Assembly (NCBI RefSeq): GCF_004363305.1
Contig: NZ_SNZA01000001.1
Coordinates: 1,081,228-1,145,227 of the forward strand
Direction of reading: 5' to 3'
Source: Marinomonas communis
GTDB lineage: Bacteria > Pseudomonadota > Gammaproteobacteria > Pseudomonadales > Marinomonadaceae
DNA: 64,000 nt
In this document: one piece after another, positions 35,867-50,511 of the stretch
Layout of the letters: each line of letters starts with the position of its first letter
How positions within the stretch are numbered: position 1 is the first letter of the stretch
Translations under genes and position numbers: made by a program
Notes under the pieces: model-generated
What the model saw: only the letters and a program-made list of their open reading frames with translations
Databases searched by the model: none
Told to the model about the DNA's origin: nothing

Positions 35867-36733
35867 ATGAGCGAAGACCGATCGGGAAGTTCTAACGATC
35901 AGCAGAAATCTTGGTTTGAGCGTCTTGCCCAAGCCTTCCATGACGAGCCTCGCAGCCGTCAGGACATTATTGAATTACTTCAAACCGCAGTTAAATCAGA
36001 AGTGATTGATCGTGATGCCTACACCATCGCAGAAGGTGCTTTGGATGTTTCTGAAGTGCAAGCGCGCGACATCATGATTCCACCATCACAAATGGTTGTT
36101 ATCAAATCTGAAGACGACCCTAAAACCTCCATTAGAAAAGTGATTGATTCCTCTCACTCACGTTTCCCTGTGGTGGGTGAAGACTCTGATGAGATTCTCG
36201 GGGTGTTGTTAGCCAAAGATTTACTGCCTTTGCTCTTCAAAGAAGGTGAGGTTACGCTCGAAGACATTCTTGATAGACTGCGTCCAGCGAACTTTATCCC
36301 TGAAAGTAAACGCCTAAACGTACTACTCAATGAGTTCCGCACCAAGCGCTACCATATGGCCATTGTTTTGGACGAATACGGCAGTGTATCTGGTTTAGTA
36401 ACGATTGAAGACGTGCTGGAACAAATCGTTGGTGAAATCGAAGATGAAACCGACCGCTTAGAAAACGAAGACATTCAAAGCACAGATGAGCCTGGAATTT
36501 ACCTCGTACCCGCTCTGGTTTCTGTTGAAGACTTCAATGAACACTTCAATGCTAAACTAAGTGAAGAAGAATTCGACACTATTGGCGGCATCATTGTTCA
36601 GCAGTTTGGTCATGTGCCTTCTCGCGGTGAGGAAATTGCCTTTGAAAACTTCCATTTCAATGTTGTGAAGTCAGATGGCCGCCGTGTCAAAACTTTACAA
36701 GTCAGAAAGTTAAGCGAAGACGATACTGAATAA
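35867..36733 (+). CDS. ybeX: CBS-domain transporter-associated protein CorC/YbeX
   Basis: A 288-residue cytoplasmic protein with two CBS domains (about residues 60-120 and 125-185) and a C-terminal CorC_HlyC domain (about 200-285, VEDFNEHFN and TIGGIIVQQFGHVPSRGEEI). It is linked with magnesium/cobalt resistance and ribosome assembly. I prefer the ATG at 35867 (MSEDRSGSS...), which aligns with E. coli CorC, over the GTG at 35852 that overlaps ybeY. It is followed by lnt after one base. Confidence 0.93.
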   Translation: MSEDRSGSSNDQQKSWFERLAQAFHDEPRSRQDIIELLQTAVKSEVIDRDAYTIAEGALDVSEVQARDIMIPPSQMVVIKSEDDPKTSIRKVIDSSHSRFPVVGEDSDEILGVLLAKDLLPLLFKEGEVTLEDILDRLRPANFIPESKRLNVLLNEFRTKRYHMAIVLDEYGSVSGLVTIEDVLEQIVGEIEDETDRLENEDIQSTDEPGIYLVPALVSVEDFNEHFNAKLSEEEFDTIGGIIVQQFGHVPSRGEEIAFENFHFNVVKSDGRRVKTLQVRKLSEDDTE

Positions 36734-36734
36734 T

Positions 36735-38291
36735 ATGAACACCAACGCCACCTTAACAACGGATGTATTGGGGTGGCGTTTGCGCCTCCTTCATTCTTTT
36801 ACCAACCACCCTTTCCTGCAATCTATTGCTTTGCTGCTACTCGGAGCAGTATCTACGTTAAGTTTTGCGCCTTTTTATATTTGGCCAATTTATATTCTGG
36901 CTGCCGCATATCTCATGCTTGCTTGGCAAGGCGCTCATTCCGCAAAACATGCTTCAGCCTTTGGCTTTAGCTTTGCTCTCGGGCTATTTGGCAGTGGAAT
37001 TTCATGGGTATACGTGAGCATTGCCAACTTCGGCCAAGTAGGCTTTCCAATTGCCATTTTAATCACCTTTGGCTTGATTGCGGCGGCATCTATTTACTGG
37101 GCTTTCGCTGGGGCAGCGTATTTTAAACTGCGTACCCAATTAAATTTGGCCTTCAGAGTCCCTTTATTTGTAATGACCATACTGCTATTTGAATGGCTAC
37201 GCAGCACACTTTTTACAGGCTTTCCGTGGCTGTTACCAGGCTACATTATCGAGAAAAACTGGCTATTTGAGTTCCTACCTATAGGTGGTATTTGGTTCGC
37301 CAGCGCATTAGTTGCACTAACTTCTGCGGCTATTGCGACCGCATTAATGTTTAAACAATGCCGTTATTTGGTCGTTACAGGACTGTTATGGAGTGCAGCA
37401 GGTCTGCTAACGTTTACGGCTCCAAGCTATGTCACTGAAACAGATACCAAGCAAGTCACCTTAGTGCAGGGCAATGTTTCTCAGGATCAAAAGTGGCTCC
37501 CTGAAAATGCCGCGCCAACGCTAACGTATTATCAGCAAGCAACGCTTGAGAACATTAGCAGTGATATCGTGATTTGGCCGGAAACAGCCATTACTTATGA
37601 ACTGCACCAAGTTCAGCCATATCTTAAACCGTTCTCTGAAGATTTAGCACAACAGAACACAACCGTCATCACAGGTGTGCCAATTTGGGACGCAGAGCGT
37701 AAGAGTTATTTCAATGGGGTTTGGGCCACAGGAAATGGCTTTGGCATGTACGAAAAGCAGAAGCTTGTCCCTTTTGGCGAATACGTACCTTTAGCGGATT
37801 GGGTTGGGCCTATCTTTGATTTGTTTGGCATGCCCATGTCGCAATTCCGTAAGGGACCTAGCAACCAGCCCACTCTGCAAGCAGGCGAATTAAGCGTTGC
37901 CCCCTTTATCTGCTATGAAGTGGTGTACCCAGAACTCGTACGCTCGATGGTTCGCGACAGCGATGTATTACTGACTATCAGCAATGACGGCTGGTTTGGA
38001 CACTCCATTGGCCCATTACAACATTTACAAATTGCACAGTTTCGCGCGAAAGAAGCGGGACGCTACATGATACGCGCGACTAATACTGGCGTCAGCGCAA
38101 TTATCGACACCAATGGTCACATCAAGAGTGAGCTACCACAATTTGTCCGCGCCACACTGACCGGGGAGATCTCAACAGTGAGCGGAAACACACCGTATGT
38201 TATGCATGGCAACCTAGCCCTTTGGCTATTACTCGCCTTGCTGGCAGGTCTAGGCGCATTACCAAGTTTCAAATTATCCAGCCGACAATAA
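36735..38291 (+). CDS. lnt: apolipoprotein N-acyltransferase
   Basis: A 518-residue inner-membrane enzyme that attaches the third fatty acid to lipoproteins. Several N-terminal transmembrane helices (about residues 25-215) precede the nitrilase domain, where the catalytic triad is in VIWPETAITYE (Glu), KQKLVPFGEYVP (Lys) and FICYEVVYPE (Cys). The length is close to that of E. coli Lnt (512). It ends the operon. Confidence 0.96.
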   Translation: MNTNATLTTDVLGWRLRLLHSFTNHPFLQSIALLLLGAVSTLSFAPFYIWPIYILAAAYLMLAWQGAHSAKHASAFGFSFALGLFGSGISWVYVSIANFGQVGFPIAILITFGLIAAASIYWAFAGAAYFKLRTQLNLAFRVPLFVMTILLFEWLRSTLFTGFPWLLPGYIIEKNWLFEFLPIGGIWFASALVALTSAAIATALMFKQCRYLVVTGLLWSAAGLLTFTAPSYVTETDTKQVTLVQGNVSQDQKWLPENAAPTLTYYQQATLENISSDIVIWPETAITYELHQVQPYLKPFSEDLAQQNTTVITGVPIWDAERKSYFNGVWATGNGFGMYEKQKLVPFGEYVPLADWVGPIFDLFGMPMSQFRKGPSNQPTLQAGELSVAPFICYEVVYPELVRSMVRDSDVLLTISNDGWFGHSIGPLQHLQIAQFRAKEAGRYMIRATNTGVSAIIDTNGHIKSELPQFVRATLTGEISTVSGNTPYVMHGNLALWLLLALLAGLGALPSFKLSSRQ

Positions 38292-38299
38292 CAACCTGC

Positions 38300-38359
38300 C
38301 GTACGAGCCAATTCCATTGGGATACGATGCTTTATCGCCATCAGGAGGTGGCTCGTACG
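38300..38359 (+). terminator. large imperfect inverted repeat after lnt
   Basis: CGTACGAGCCA (38300-38310) pairs with TGGCTCGTACG (38349-38359) over a 38-base loop, followed after a few bases by a T-rich stretch. It may act as a terminator of the lnt operon, but the loop is far longer than usual, so an additional function is possible. Confidence 0.5.
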
Positions 38360-38394
38360 ACCTGATTTATTTTTTGGGGGCGGGAACAATTCCC

Positions 38395-38802
38395 TTACTC
38401 ACCTTGGTAGTACATGACGCCGTAATGGCAGACCTCACAAGTCGCCAATGATCCACCCTCATGGCGATTTTCATGGCCGCAGTCCATACAAATATAGCGC
38501 CCAGCATCGGCCTCTTTGCCAGCGACGACACATTGCTCCAATGGTACTGGATTGCTGTTGGCATGGTTAATAAGCCAAAGCAACGCAGCATCCTCCCGCT
38601 TATCTAGGTCTTCTACGAGCTCTTCGCCTTGGTCTTGCACCAAATGCCAATTGGCATCGACCCAGGCTTCCATATACCCCATTTGATCATGCCAATAGGC
38701 TTTCATCAGTTCCACGTCTTCAAGAAACCAATTCTTCGCTCCTTCGAGTGTTTTTTTGGCTTCTTGCACCAAATCTAGGTCTTGATCAGTATCTTTTTTC
38801 AT
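38395..38802 (-). CDS. zinc-ribbon protein of the YbeL/DUF1451 family
   Basis: A 135-residue protein with a helical N-terminal half (about residues 1-75) and a C-terminal zinc ribbon: CMDCG near residue 100 and CEVCHYG near 123. The family name is DUF1451 (E. coli YbeL), and its place near leuS is conserved between this region and E. coli. Function unknown. It converges with lnt around the large inverted repeat and is divergent from leuS. Confidence 0.9.
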   Translation of the reverse strand: MKKDTDQDLDLVQEAKKTLEGAKNWFLEDVELMKAYWHDQMGYMEAWVDANWHLVQDQGEELVEDLDKREDAALLWLINHANSNPVPLEQCVVAGKEADAGRYICMDCGHENRHEGGSLATCEVCHYGVMYYQGE

Positions 38803-38952
38803 AGATTGTACAACTCCATCGTTATGCGCCTTCTAAAGTGCGCCCCATCTATATAAAATAGCGGATATTTCATTTTTCTGTTGGCGAAACTCGCATTCAA
38901 GCGATGTACAGTATTAAGTCGCCAAACAAACTTAACGCCTATTACGGGATGA

Positions 38953-41409
<2,457 letters not shown>

Positions 41410-41416
41410 GTGACTT

Positions 41417-41440
41417 GGGGGTAGTGATCCTACCCCCTTT
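41417..41440 (+). terminator. attenuating hairpin between leuS and lptE
   Basis: GGGGGTAG/CTACCCCC with a short loop followed by TTTA. The stem is strong but the T run is short, so partial read-through into lptE-holA is likely. Confidence 0.7.
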
Positions 41441-41456
41441 ATATTAGGGATAAGAT

Positions 41457-41966
41457 ATGTCATTACATGTTCGTACTTTATGGCTTGCGCCATTACTTTG
41501 TTTGTCGTTGATTCTTACAGGTTGTGGTTTTCAGCTACGTGACCAAGCAAACTTGGCTCCGGAGTTGTCACAACTTACGTTGTCATTAGGCCCTGGTTCA
41601 CAAGATTTTAACCGTGACCTTCGCATCGCATTAGCACAAGCAGGCATCAAGATTGTCGATGCCGAGCCATCCGAAACACTACGTGAGCTGAAGACTAACC
41701 CTTTGACAGCTGAAGATACCGTTTTAGCGCGGGCAAGTGATAACGATGTGACTCAAGTCGAACGTCGCCTTTCGTTGACATATTTCATCCGTGATGAAGA
41801 AGGTAAGGCCCTGTGGGGACCACGCACTATCAGTACGTCATTGATGCTAAATAACCAAGACGCAGAGCAAAGCTTAAAAGCGGCCTATAATGCGGAGCAA
41901 ATGAGCCGAGCAGGTCAGCAACTTGCAGATGAGCTGGTGTACGACCTTAGGTTTGCCTCGTTCTAA
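41457..41966 (+). CDS. lptE: LPS-assembly lipoprotein LptE (RlpB)
   Basis: A 169-residue outer-membrane lipoprotein that plugs the LptD barrel in lipopolysaccharide export. The lipobox LILTGC has its cysteine at residue 23, and the first mature residues CGFQLRDQ match the family. It follows leuS and precedes holA in the conserved order leuS-lptE-holA. Confidence 0.93.
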   Translation: MSLHVRTLWLAPLLCLSLILTGCGFQLRDQANLAPELSQLTLSLGPGSQDFNRDLRIALAQAGIKIVDAEPSETLRELKTNPLTAEDTVLARASDNDVTQVERRLSLTYFIRDEEGKALWGPRTISTSLMLNNQDAEQSLKAAYNAEQMSRAGQQLADELVYDLRFASF

Positions 41967-41968
41967 GC

Positions 41969-42994
41969 ATGAAAATTCGCCCTGATCAACTTAATGCCTC
42001 ATTAGAAAAAGGCTTACAGCCTATCTATATCGTTTCTGGAGATGAGGTATTACTGTGCCAAGAAGCTTGTGACAGCATTCGCAAAGCTTCTTATCACCAC
42101 GGAATTGAAGAACGTTTGAGATTTGTCGCTGATGCTCAATTCGATTGGCAAGATGTCACAAATGAGCTACAAGCCCTATCTCTGTTTTCCAGCCGCCGCT
42201 TGTTTGATATTCAGATTGACAAGCTCGCAGAAAAGCATAGCAAAGCTCTAGCGCAGATCGTGCAGCACTTGAGTCTCGACAATGTGGTGTTGCTGTCGCT
42301 TCCAAAAGTGGATGCGAGAACCCAAAAGAGCAAATGGTTCACGGCCCTAGAGCAAGCTGGAGCATTTATTCAAGTCTGGCCTATTGACGCCAATCGCCTA
42401 CCAGCTTGGGCACAACAACGTGCCAAGTCGTTAAACCTAAACCTGTCACGGGATGCAGCAAGTGTGCTGTGTGAACGGGGTGAAGGCAACTTACTTGCGC
42501 TCTCTCAAGAGCTAGAAAAACTTCTTCTAAGTCACGGCCCAGGAGCTCAGTTAGACGTCCAAACGATTGATGAAACTGTTGCCGATTCAAGCCGTTATTC
42601 GATTTATGATTTAAGTGATCGCCTGTTAAGTGGCAAGCTTAAAGAAGCACTACACTGCCTGCAACAACTGCGCGCCGAAGGCACAGAGGACAGTATTATG
42701 CTTTGGCTATTTAACCGAGAACTGAGCACACTAGTCGAACTCAGCCACCTAGCAAAGCAACAAAACTTTCGTGCGGCCTGTCAAAAATTGAGAATTTGGG
42801 ACAAGCGAGTACCACTCTACGAAAGCGCTTTCCAGCGCCTTCCTATCAACAGTCTGGCTTACATGCAGCGTTATATTGCGTTATTAGACCAAAGTATAAA
42901 GGGGCTTGAAGGTCCAGATATTGAGTTAGGATTTCGTAACATAACCCTTATGTTTTGTGGCATTAAACCCGTCATGACTGAACTAGACTGCTAA
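41969..42994 (+). CDS. holA: DNA polymerase III delta subunit
   Basis: A 341-residue clamp-loader subunit of the DNA polymerase III complex. The N-terminal AAA-like domain (IVSGDEVLLCQEACDSIR) lacks a functional Walker A, as is normal for delta, and the C-terminal collar domain (from about 210) is present. The start ATG is two bases after the lptE stop, which supports co-translation. A role in loading the sliding clamp is established for the family. Confidence 0.95.
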   Translation: MKIRPDQLNASLEKGLQPIYIVSGDEVLLCQEACDSIRKASYHHGIEERLRFVADAQFDWQDVTNELQALSLFSSRRLFDIQIDKLAEKHSKALAQIVQHLSLDNVVLLSLPKVDARTQKSKWFTALEQAGAFIQVWPIDANRLPAWAQQRAKSLNLNLSRDAASVLCERGEGNLLALSQELEKLLLSHGPGAQLDVQTIDETVADSSRYSIYDLSDRLLSGKLKEALHCLQQLRAEGTEDSIMLWLFNRELSTLVELSHLAKQQNFRAACQKLRIWDKRVPLYESAFQRLPINSLAYMQRYIALLDQSIKGLEGPDIELGFRNITLMFCGIKPVMTELDC

Positions 42995-43024
42995 AAGTAG
43001 TGCCCTCTCTATTCTTAATGTCCA

Positions 43025-43038
43025 TTGACTCAGATCAA
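43025..43038 (+). promoter_or_regulatory. FNR/Anr-like box upstream of the FIST chemoreceptor
   Basis: TTGAC-TCAG-ATCAA differs by one base from the FNR/Anr consensus TTGAT-N4-ATCAA. Its centre is about 41 bp before a start region following CACTAT at 43062-43067, the spacing of a class II FNR promoter. The palindrome GTTTACATAAAC is nearby at 43051-43062. Confidence 0.55.
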
Positions 43039-43097
43039 TTACCCTCCTAAGTTTACATAAACACTATAGGTTTACATTTCAGCGAACCTTACACTGA

Positions 43098-45149
<2,052 letters not shown>

Positions 45150-45160
45150 ATAACCTGGTA

Positions 45161-45190
45161 GAGACCTAAAGGGATGTCCCTTTAGGTCTC
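45161..45190. terminator. perfect inverted repeat between FIST receptor and spoVR genes
   Basis: Perfect 14-bp arms GAGACCTAAAGGGA/TCCCTTTAGGTCTC with a 2-base loop lie between converging genes. No T run follows, so termination would be weak; the stem may instead protect both transcript ends. Confidence 0.7.
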
Positions 45191-45197
45191 TAAGTTA

Positions 45198-46718
45198 TTA
45201 ACCCTCTGAACTGACCTCACTGCTGTACACTTGCGCTAATCGATCTCCATCCCAAGATTCCAATCGAACATCAAAGCCCCATAAACGCTTGAAGTGTTTT
45301 ACGACTTCTACAGTATCGTCATTTAATGGGCGAGAGCTGTCCATGGTGTGCCTCAACACTAGGCTGCGATCACCATATAAATTAACCTTTTGAACCTGAA
45401 TGTTAGGCTCTCTATGGCTTAAGTTATATTGCTGAGCCAGTCTTTGACGAAGTCCTTTAAAACCGCTGTCATCATGGATTTCTTTCACTTCTACGTAAGG
45501 GTCCAGTACATCGTTTTCGATACCAAAGAAGCGGAAGTCACGCATTACTTTGGGCGATAAGAACTGCAGGATAAAACTTTCATCTTTGAAGTTTCGCATG
45601 GCAAAATCCAATACCTCTATCCAAGGCTTACCCACGATATCTGGAAACCACTCACGATCCTCTGGCGTTGGGTTCTCACACATGCGCTTAATGTCTGAAT
45701 AAATCGCAAACCCCAAGGCGTACGGGTTGATCCCTGAGTAGTAAGGCGAATCAAAACTTGGCTGTGAAACAACGTTAGTATGCGACTGAAGGAACTCGAG
45801 TATAAACCCCTCTTCAACCTTGCCTCGGTTGTACAGCTCATTCATCAAGGTATAGTGCCAGAATGAGGCCCAGCCTTCATTCATTACCTGAGTTTGACGC
45901 TGAGGGTAAAAGTACTGAGCCATTTTTCTAACAATACGAATGATTTCACGCTGCCACGGCTTCAAGAGAGGTGCATTCTTCTCCAAGAAATACAGTAGGT
46001 TTTCCTGTGGTTCGCTAGGAAAAACTCGCTCTTTTTGCTGCTCCTCTTCTGCTCGATCAAATACTGGAATCGTGCGCCATAGGTCATTCACTTGCTGTTG
46101 CAAAATTTGCTCACGCTCATCCTGCCTAGCTTTCTCTTCAGTCATCGATAATGGAACGGGGCGCTTATAGCGATCCACCCCAAAATTCATTAAGGCATGA
46201 CAAGAATCTAGCGTCAGTTCAACTTCTTCAATGCCATACTTCTCTTCACATTCAAGGATGTACTTCTTGGCAAACACTAAGTAATCAATAATGGCTGTGG
46301 CATCGGTCCAAGTACGGAATAAATAATTACCTTTAAAAAAGGAGTTATGACCATAACAAGCGTGAGCAATGACTAACGCCTGCATCATCATATTGTTTTC
46401 TTCCATTAAATAAGCAATACATGGAGACGAGTTGATGACTATCTCATAAGCCAGCCCCATCCGGCCGCGCTTGTAGTTTTGCTCCACTTCGAGAAATTGC
46501 TTGCCATATGACCAATGGTGATAACCAAGTGGCATCCCCACGGACGCGTAAGCATCCATCATCTGCTCTGAGCTGATGATCTCAATTTGATTCGGATAGG
46601 TATCCAACCCGAACTCTTTGGCAATTTTGCCAATTTCCTCATCATACTGCTGAATCAACTCAAACGACCAATCCGGTCCTTGAGACAAACGGTCTGACTT
46701 TTTAGCGGTTCGACTCAT
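45198..46718 (-). CDS. SpoVR family protein (YcgB)
   Basis: A 506-residue protein of the SpoVR/YcgB family. Segments such as [34 protein letters not shown] and [16 protein letters not shown] are the hallmarks; several histidines and acidic residues suggest a metal site, but the biochemical activity is not established. It overlaps the DUF444 gene by 17 bp, and is the last gene of the prkA-yeaH-spoVR operon. The start has a perfect AAAGGAGG ribosome binding site. Confidence 0.93.
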   Translation of the reverse strand: MSRTAKKSDRLSQGPDWSFELIQQYDEEIGKIAKEFGLDTYPNQIEIISSEQMMDAYASVGMPLGYHHWSYGKQFLEVEQNYKRGRMGLAYEIVINSSPCIAYLMEENNMMMQALVIAHACYGHNSFFKGNYLFRTWTDATAIIDYLVFAKKYILECEEKYGIEEVELTLDSCHALMNFGVDRYKRPVPLSMTEEKARQDEREQILQQQVNDLWRTIPVFDRAEEEQQKERVFPSEPQENLLYFLEKNAPLLKPWQREIIRIVRKMAQYFYPQRQTQVMNEGWASFWHYTLMNELYNRGKVEEGFILEFLQSHTNVVSQPSFDSPYYSGINPYALGFAIYSDIKRMCENPTPEDREWFPDIVGKPWIEVLDFAMRNFKDESFILQFLSPKVMRDFRFFGIENDVLDPYVEVKEIHDDSGFKGLRQRLAQQYNLSHREPNIQVQKVNLYGDRSLVLRHTMDSSRPLNDDTVEVVKHFKRLWGFDVRLESWDGDRLAQVYSSEVSSEG

Positions 46719-47991
46719 GCTGCCTCCTTTGGAACAAATCTCTAAACACAGGATAAATATCGCCTACTTCAACAATGTGACGCATTGCAAAGTTTTTAGG
46801 GTGATTGGTCTGTACTTGTTCATAAGCATGCCAGAGGCTCTGATGTTCACGAGGGGTGATCTCGATGTAAGTGAAGTATTGCACCAAATCGACAATTTCC
46901 TCTTCCATCAGTTGTCGACAAATTCGAGAGTCATCATCCCAGTTATCACCATCAGAAGCTTGCGCTGCGTAGATGTTCCACTGCTCCGGTGAATAACGAT
47001 CTTTAACGATTTTTTCCATGAGCTTGAGAGCACTTGAAACAATGGTTCCGCCAGTTTCTCGGGAATAGAAAAACTCTTCTTCTGTTACCTCTTTAGCGCT
47101 GGTATGGTGGCGAATAAACACCACATCAATTTTCTCGTAGTTCCGGTTTAAGAACAGGTACAACAAAATAAAGAAGCGTTTCGCTACATTCTTTGTTTCC
47201 TGTGTCATAGAACCAGAGACGTCCATGATGCAAAACATTACTGCCTTGCTGCTTGGGCGCGGTTCTTTTACATGATGGTTATAACGAAGGTCATAAGTGT
47301 CTAAGAACGGCGTGCGCTCTATTTTTTGCCTAAAGAGCTCTATTTGTTCGTCGAGCCAGGCTATTTTGGCTTTTTCCTCAGGGGTTTCTGCAAGTTTTAG
47401 TAAGGCCTCACGTTCCGCTTCAGCTTCGGCAAGCTTCTTTCGGGAACCGCTACTCATAACCATACGGCGAGCGTAGGCATTACGCATCGAACGCACGATA
47501 TTTAACTTTGAAGGGGTTCCTTCAGATACAATCCCTGCATGTTTGATACTAAACTCTTTAATTTCTTTTAGATCTTTCCTAACCAGATTAGGTAAGGCTA
47601 AATCTTCGAAAACAAAGTCCAGAAACTCTTCCTGAGAGATCTGAAAAACAAAGTCATCCTCGCCTTCGCCTTGGTTGGATGCATTACCTTGACCAGCTCC
47701 TTGACCACCGCCTCCCTCTGGTTTAGGGATACGGTCGCCCGTGGCAAACTCTTTGTTGCCAGGATGCACGATCGAACCTTTGCCCCCTGAGCCATGGCCA
47801 AAATTTGGCTCATGGATGTCACGCTTAGGGATCGTGATTTGCTCTCCACGATCCAAATCTTGAATGCTACGTTGATTAACCGCTTCCTCCACCGCTTTAC
47901 GAATATGCTCGCGATAACGGCGCAGGAAACGCTGACGGTTGACGCTACTCTTGTGCTTTCCATTTAGGCGGCGGTCAATTATGTAAGACAT
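46702..47991 (-). CDS. yeaH: DUF444 family protein YeaH
   Basis: A 429-residue protein of the YeaH/YhbH family. The C-terminal half has a von Willebrand A-like domain with a MIDAS motif DVSGSM (about residue 254), and a glycine-rich linker lies near residues 80-110. It works with the PrkA kinase in E. coli stress and nutrient-starvation responses, probably as an adaptor or chaperone-like partner. The GAGGAGG site before ATG at 47991 is strong. It lies 48 bp after prkA. Confidence 0.93.
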   Translation of the reverse strand: MSYIIDRRLNGKHKSSVNRQRFLRRYREHIRKAVEEAVNQRSIQDLDRGEQITIPKRDIHEPNFGHGSGGKGSIVHPGNKEFATGDRIPKPEGGGGQGAGQGNASNQGEGEDDFVFQISQEEFLDFVFEDLALPNLVRKDLKEIKEFSIKHAGIVSEGTPSKLNIVRSMRNAYARRMVMSSGSRKKLAEAEAEREALLKLAETPEEKAKIAWLDEQIELFRQKIERTPFLDTYDLRYNHHVKEPRPSSKAVMFCIMDVSGSMTQETKNVAKRFFILLYLFLNRNYEKIDVVFIRHHTSAKEVTEEEFFYSRETGGTIVSSALKLMEKIVKDRYSPEQWNIYAAQASDGDNWDDDSRICRQLMEEEIVDLVQYFTYIEITPREHQSLWHAYEQVQTNHPKNFAMRHIVEVGDIYPVFRDLFQRRQHESNR

Positions 47992-48039
47992 GCTCGCACC
48001 TCCTCTTTCAACCTATTTAGGCAACTGCTTAACCACTAC

Positions 48040-49962
48040 CTACTGGGATTTACGCACACGTAGATACCACTCAGACAATAAGCGCACTTGTTTCTCGGTG
48101 TAGCCGCGCTCAACCATTCGTTTCACAAACTCATTGTGTTTGCGTTGATCTTCTTTCGAAGATTTGGCACTGAACGAAATGACTGGCAACAGATCTTCTG
48201 TGTTAGAGAACATTTTACGCTCAATCACTACACGCAATTTTTCATAACTTAACCAGCTAGGGTTCGAGCCGTTGTTATTAGCGCGCGCACGCAGAACAAA
48301 GTTCACCACTTCGTTTCGGAAGTCTTTTGGATTGCTGATGCCTGCAGGCTTCTCGATTTTCTCCAGCTCGTCGTTGATGGCTGAGCGATCTAGAATGTCC
48401 CCTGTTTCTGGGTCGCGATATTCTTGGTCCTGAATCCAGAAGTCAGCATAAGTCACATAACGATCAAAGATGTTCTGACCGTACTCAGAGTATGACTCTA
48501 AGTAAGCAGTTTGGATTTCTTTACCAATAAATTCGACATAACGTGGCGCAAGAAACTCTTTCAATGCCCGCAAGTAGCGATCATGACGATCTTGGTCAAA
48601 TTGTTCTTGCTCTATTTGCTGCTCAAGTACGTACATCAAATGCACAGGGTTTGCTGCCACTTCGGTTGGGTCGAAGTTAAACACTCGAGATAGAATTTTG
48701 AAGGCAAATCGAGTTGATAAACCATCCATGCCTTCGTTCACACCTGCGGCATCTTTATACTCTTGCAGTGACTTCGCTTTTGGATCAATGTCTTTTAAGG
48801 ATTCGCCATCGTAAATCCGCATCTTAGAAAAGATACTAGAGTTCTCAGGCTCTTTGACACGAGACAGAACAGAGAATTGAGCCAACATTTTTAATGTATC
48901 AGGTGCACACGGCGCGTGATTCAAAGAGGAATGCTCAAGCAGCTTTTTATAGATGCTCATCTCCTCTGTCACACGCAAACAGTAAGGCACTTTTACCGTG
49001 TAAACACGGTCAATAAACGCTTCATTAGTTTTGTTGTTTTTGAACGATTGCCACTCAGATTCGTTTGAGTGGGCAAGGATGATTCCATCAAATGGAATAC
49101 CACCGAGGCCTTCTGTACCGTTGTAATTACCTTCTTGAGTGGCAGTTAAAAGTGGGTGCAAGACTTTAATCGGCGCCTTAAACATTTCCACGAATTCCAT
49201 AATGCCACGATTACCTCGACACAAACCGCCCGAATAGCTGTAGGCATCCGCATCGTTCTGCTCAAAGAATTCCAGCTTACGAATATCCACTTTACCAACC
49301 AAAGCGGAGATATCTTGGTTGTTCTCATCGCCTGGCTCAGTTTTAGATATACCAATTTGCTTAATGGCAGATGGATACACTTTCACCACTCGAAATTGTT
49401 GTATGTCACCATTGTATTCTTTTAATCGTTTAGCCGCCCAAGGCGACATCACCCCCTTCAAGTAACGTTTGGGGATGCCATATTCCTCAGCAAGGATGTC
49501 GCCATCTTCATTAACGTCAAATAAAGACAAAGGTGACTCAAAGACTGGTGAGCCTTTGATTGCATAAAATGGTACCGACTGCATTAGCTCTTTAAGCTTC
49601 TCTGCTAATGAGGATTTACCGCCACCGACAGGCCCGAGTAAATAGAGCACTTGTTTCGACTCTTCAAGCCCTTGAGCGGCATGAGTTAGGAAGGCGACGA
49701 TCTTTTCAATCGAATCTTCCATACCATAGAAATGCTCAAAGGTTGGATAACGCTTGATTAGTTTGTTCGAAAAAATCCGGCTGCTACGGGAATCTTTCGA
49801 CGTATCAATAATTTCTGGCTCACCAATTGCCATCAGTAAGCGTTCAGGTGCAGAAGCATAGGCAGCAGGGCTGTCTTTACACAAAGTTAGGTACTCGTCG
49901 AGTGACATTTCTTCTTCTTTTTGAGCATCAAAACGAGATTGAACATGATCAAAAATACTCAT
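48040..49962 (-). CDS. prkA: PrkA-family serine protein kinase (YeaG)
   Basis: A 640-residue kinase with an N-terminal AAA-like domain, Walker A GPVGGGKSSLAEK near residue 110, and a C-terminal PrkA domain. It shares LLMAIGEPEIIDTSKDSRSS-type segments with E. coli YeaG. I chose the ATG at 49962 (MSIFDHVQSR), which aligns with YeaG and has AGGGGA upstream, rather than a longer form with 28 extra residues. In E. coli, prkA and yeaH are RpoS-dependent and respond to nitrogen starvation and acid stress. Confidence 0.95.
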   Translation of the reverse strand: MSIFDHVQSRFDAQKEEEMSLDEYLTLCKDSPAAYASAPERLLMAIGEPEIIDTSKDSRSSRIFSNKLIKRYPTFEHFYGMEDSIEKIVAFLTHAAQGLEESKQVLYLLGPVGGGKSSLAEKLKELMQSVPFYAIKGSPVFESPLSLFDVNEDGDILAEEYGIPKRYLKGVMSPWAAKRLKEYNGDIQQFRVVKVYPSAIKQIGISKTEPGDENNQDISALVGKVDIRKLEFFEQNDADAYSYSGGLCRGNRGIMEFVEMFKAPIKVLHPLLTATQEGNYNGTEGLGGIPFDGIILAHSNESEWQSFKNNKTNEAFIDRVYTVKVPYCLRVTEEMSIYKKLLEHSSLNHAPCAPDTLKMLAQFSVLSRVKEPENSSIFSKMRIYDGESLKDIDPKAKSLQEYKDAAGVNEGMDGLSTRFAFKILSRVFNFDPTEVAANPVHLMYVLEQQIEQEQFDQDRHDRYLRALKEFLAPRYVEFIGKEIQTAYLESYSEYGQNIFDRYVTYADFWIQDQEYRDPETGDILDRSAINDELEKIEKPAGISNPKDFRNEVVNFVLRARANNNGSNPSWLSYEKLRVVIERKMFSNTEDLLPVISFSAKSSKEDQRKHNEFVKRMVERGYTEKQVRLLSEWYLRVRKSQ

Positions 49963-50511
49963 CGCGGTGTCCCCTTCTATACAGTCTATGGGTACGCACA
50001 GGTCGCAACGGCTACCCAGGATGTCAACCAGACGAACTGGTTTCAAATGCAGTAATAAATTTGAGAAGATAATTAAGGTTTAGCATAGTCTGGCGACTAC
50101 TCAAGGAAGAAAAGACAGGATTTACAAAAATAAATCTTTGGTAAAACAAAGTGATAAAACTTTAACTGTCTGATAATTAAGCGTTTCAAAAGTGTTTCAC
50201 GAAAATAAGGATTTTATTTTCTTGTTTCATCAGAACAGCTTATCTACGAGCATTATTTAAGGCAGTAGAATTGCCGTTTTCCTGTATTGAAGCTTTCCAT
50301 ACAAGATCAAAATGTAGTAATTTAACGAAATAAAGCACGTATTTTCATCATACAGTTTTTCGTTTACACAACCGATGCCGGAATATTTTTTGCATTACAT
50401 TTAGAGCAATCTAATCTAAATAACAACATGCACCCGATCCGTTGTCATACTCGCTGTATCACAATGGATGACTTCAAACATTTTGCTAAGGCAATGTCAT
50501 AAGGTGGTTTA
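49963..50511. other. 549-bp intergenic region before prkA and the double-cNMP gene
   Basis: AT-rich with no gene that I can support. Near its left end, on the minus strand, CTATGCT occurs at 50088-50082, a weak match to an RpoS-type -10 element (CTATACT), at about 110-120 bp from the prkA start. Further right I see no clear operator; a ribosome binding site AAGGTGG precedes the gene at 50512. Confidence 0.4.
50079..50088 (-). promoter_or_regulatory. possible RpoS-like -10 element of prkA
   Basis: CTATGCTAAA on the minus strand resembles the extended -10 recognised by RpoS in YeaG homologues. A -35 element is not evident. The evidence is only sequence similarity and the known RpoS dependence of the family. 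Confidence 0.25.

Noticed and set aside
50464..50502. A 12-codon frame just before the double-cNMP gene
   Set aside because: Too short, no ribosome binding site, and no sign of coding bias.
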